This document shows positions 5,758 to 5,932 of a stretch of DNA of 5,932 nucleotides, piece by piece. Both the position numbers and the translations under genes were made by a program. Where the stretch lies: positions 1 to 5,932 of the forward strand of contig USOG01000092.1 of assembly GCA_900556365.1 (NCBI GenBank), written 5' to 3'. Every line of letters starts with the position of its first letter. Positions within the stretch are counted from its first letter, which is position 1. The notes under the pieces are model-generated. The model had not been told where the DNA came from. It saw only the letters and a list, made by a program, of their open reading frames with translations, and did not search any database. Source of the stretch: an uncultured Collinsella sp. (GTDB taxonomy: Bacteria; Actinomycetota; Coriobacteriia; Coriobacteriales; Coriobacteriaceae).

Positions 5758-5932
5758 ATGGTTGATAAAAAGCAGATTTCCAAGCTCTACTCAGCCGCAA
5801 AGCTATCCGAAACCGAGCAAAGCGTACTCGAATACCTGCTCAACAATATCGACACCCTCGATGATATTGGCATAAAACCCGTCGCCATGGCATGCTTTAC
5901 CAGCATGACGACAGTCATCAGGCTTTCGAAAA
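5758..5932 (+). CDS. RpiR/MurR-family transcriptional regulator, partial (N-terminal HTH domain)
   Basis: Plus-strand frame from ATG 5758-5760 to the right edge, 58 complete residues with no stop. The start MVDKKQISKLYSAAKLSETE is followed by VLEYLLNNIDTL (23-34), then IKPVAMACFTSMTTVIRLSK (39-58). This matches the N-terminal HTH_6 domain of RpiR-type regulators, where a 'not-yet-stopped' helix leads into an S-x-x-T-V-x-R recognition helix. Family proteins are about 250-290 residues with a C-terminal SIS domain that binds phosphorylated sugars; that part lies outside the window. The SD AAGGGG (5747-5752) lies 5 nt upstream. The gene is divergent from the GH4 phospho-glycosidase across 174 nt, the usual place for a pathway-specific regulator sensing the phospho-sugar. 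The family call rests on a short stretch but a good pattern. Confidence 0.8.
   Translation, partial: MVDKKQISKLYSAAKLSETEQSVLEYLLNNIDTLDDIGIKPVAMACFTSMTTVIRLSK

Noticed and set aside
5639..5875. 78-codon plus-strand frame across the divergent region
   Set aside because: It is out of frame with the RpiR-type gene it overlaps, and its composition looks random. The frame starting at 5758 has the SD and the HTH pattern.

Overview
This window looks like chromosomal DNA from a moderately GC-rich gut bacterium. The gene set is carbohydrate-centred: a cytosolic GH13 enzyme, a GH4 phospho-glycosidase, an RpiR-type regulator and a sugar-efflux-like MFS pump. Together with the codon style and the recognisable Clostridia/Coriobacteriia-type GH13 protein, this suggests a Collinsella-like member of the Coriobacteriia. 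That assignment is inference; no rRNA or marker gene is present.

Layout, left to right. (1) 1-386, minus: the N-terminal two thirds of a DNA-deoxyinosine (hypoxanthine) glycosylase, cut by the left edge. (2) 390-1766, minus: an intracellular alpha-amylase-family GH13 enzyme directly upstream of the glycosylase, with 3 nt between stop and start. (3) 1767-1919: an intergenic region dominated by a perfect 22-bp inverted repeat with a nested hairpin, probably the terminator of the next gene. (4) 1920-3116, minus: a 12-TM SotB-like MFS transporter with its own promoter region. (5) 3117-3291: a non-coding region holding a TATAAT box, a promoter-overlapping inverted repeat and four short perfect palindromes about 15 bp apart. 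(6) 3292-4119, minus: an unrecognised six-TM membrane protein with a GTG start. (7) 4120-4209: a short gap with a hairpin that pairs well only in the minus-strand RNA. (8) 4210-5583, minus: an NAD/metal-dependent GH4 6-phospho-glycosidase. (9) 5584-5757: a divergent regulatory region with a direct repeat and three mutually exclusive inverted-repeat pairings. (10) 5758-5932, plus: the N-terminal HTH domain of an RpiR-family regulator, cut by the right edge.

The GH4 enzyme, the six-TM protein and the divergent RpiR regulator look like one end of a phospho-sugar utilisation locus. GH4 phospho-glycosidases act on sugars phosphorylated during PTS uptake, and RpiR regulators usually sense phospho-sugars through a SIS domain. 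The expected transporter is not in the window. The left half (GH13 plus DNA repair enzyme, MFS pump) is a separate transcriptional context. No RNA gene, mobile element or CRISPR array was recognised, and no gene-free stretch exceeds 300 bases.
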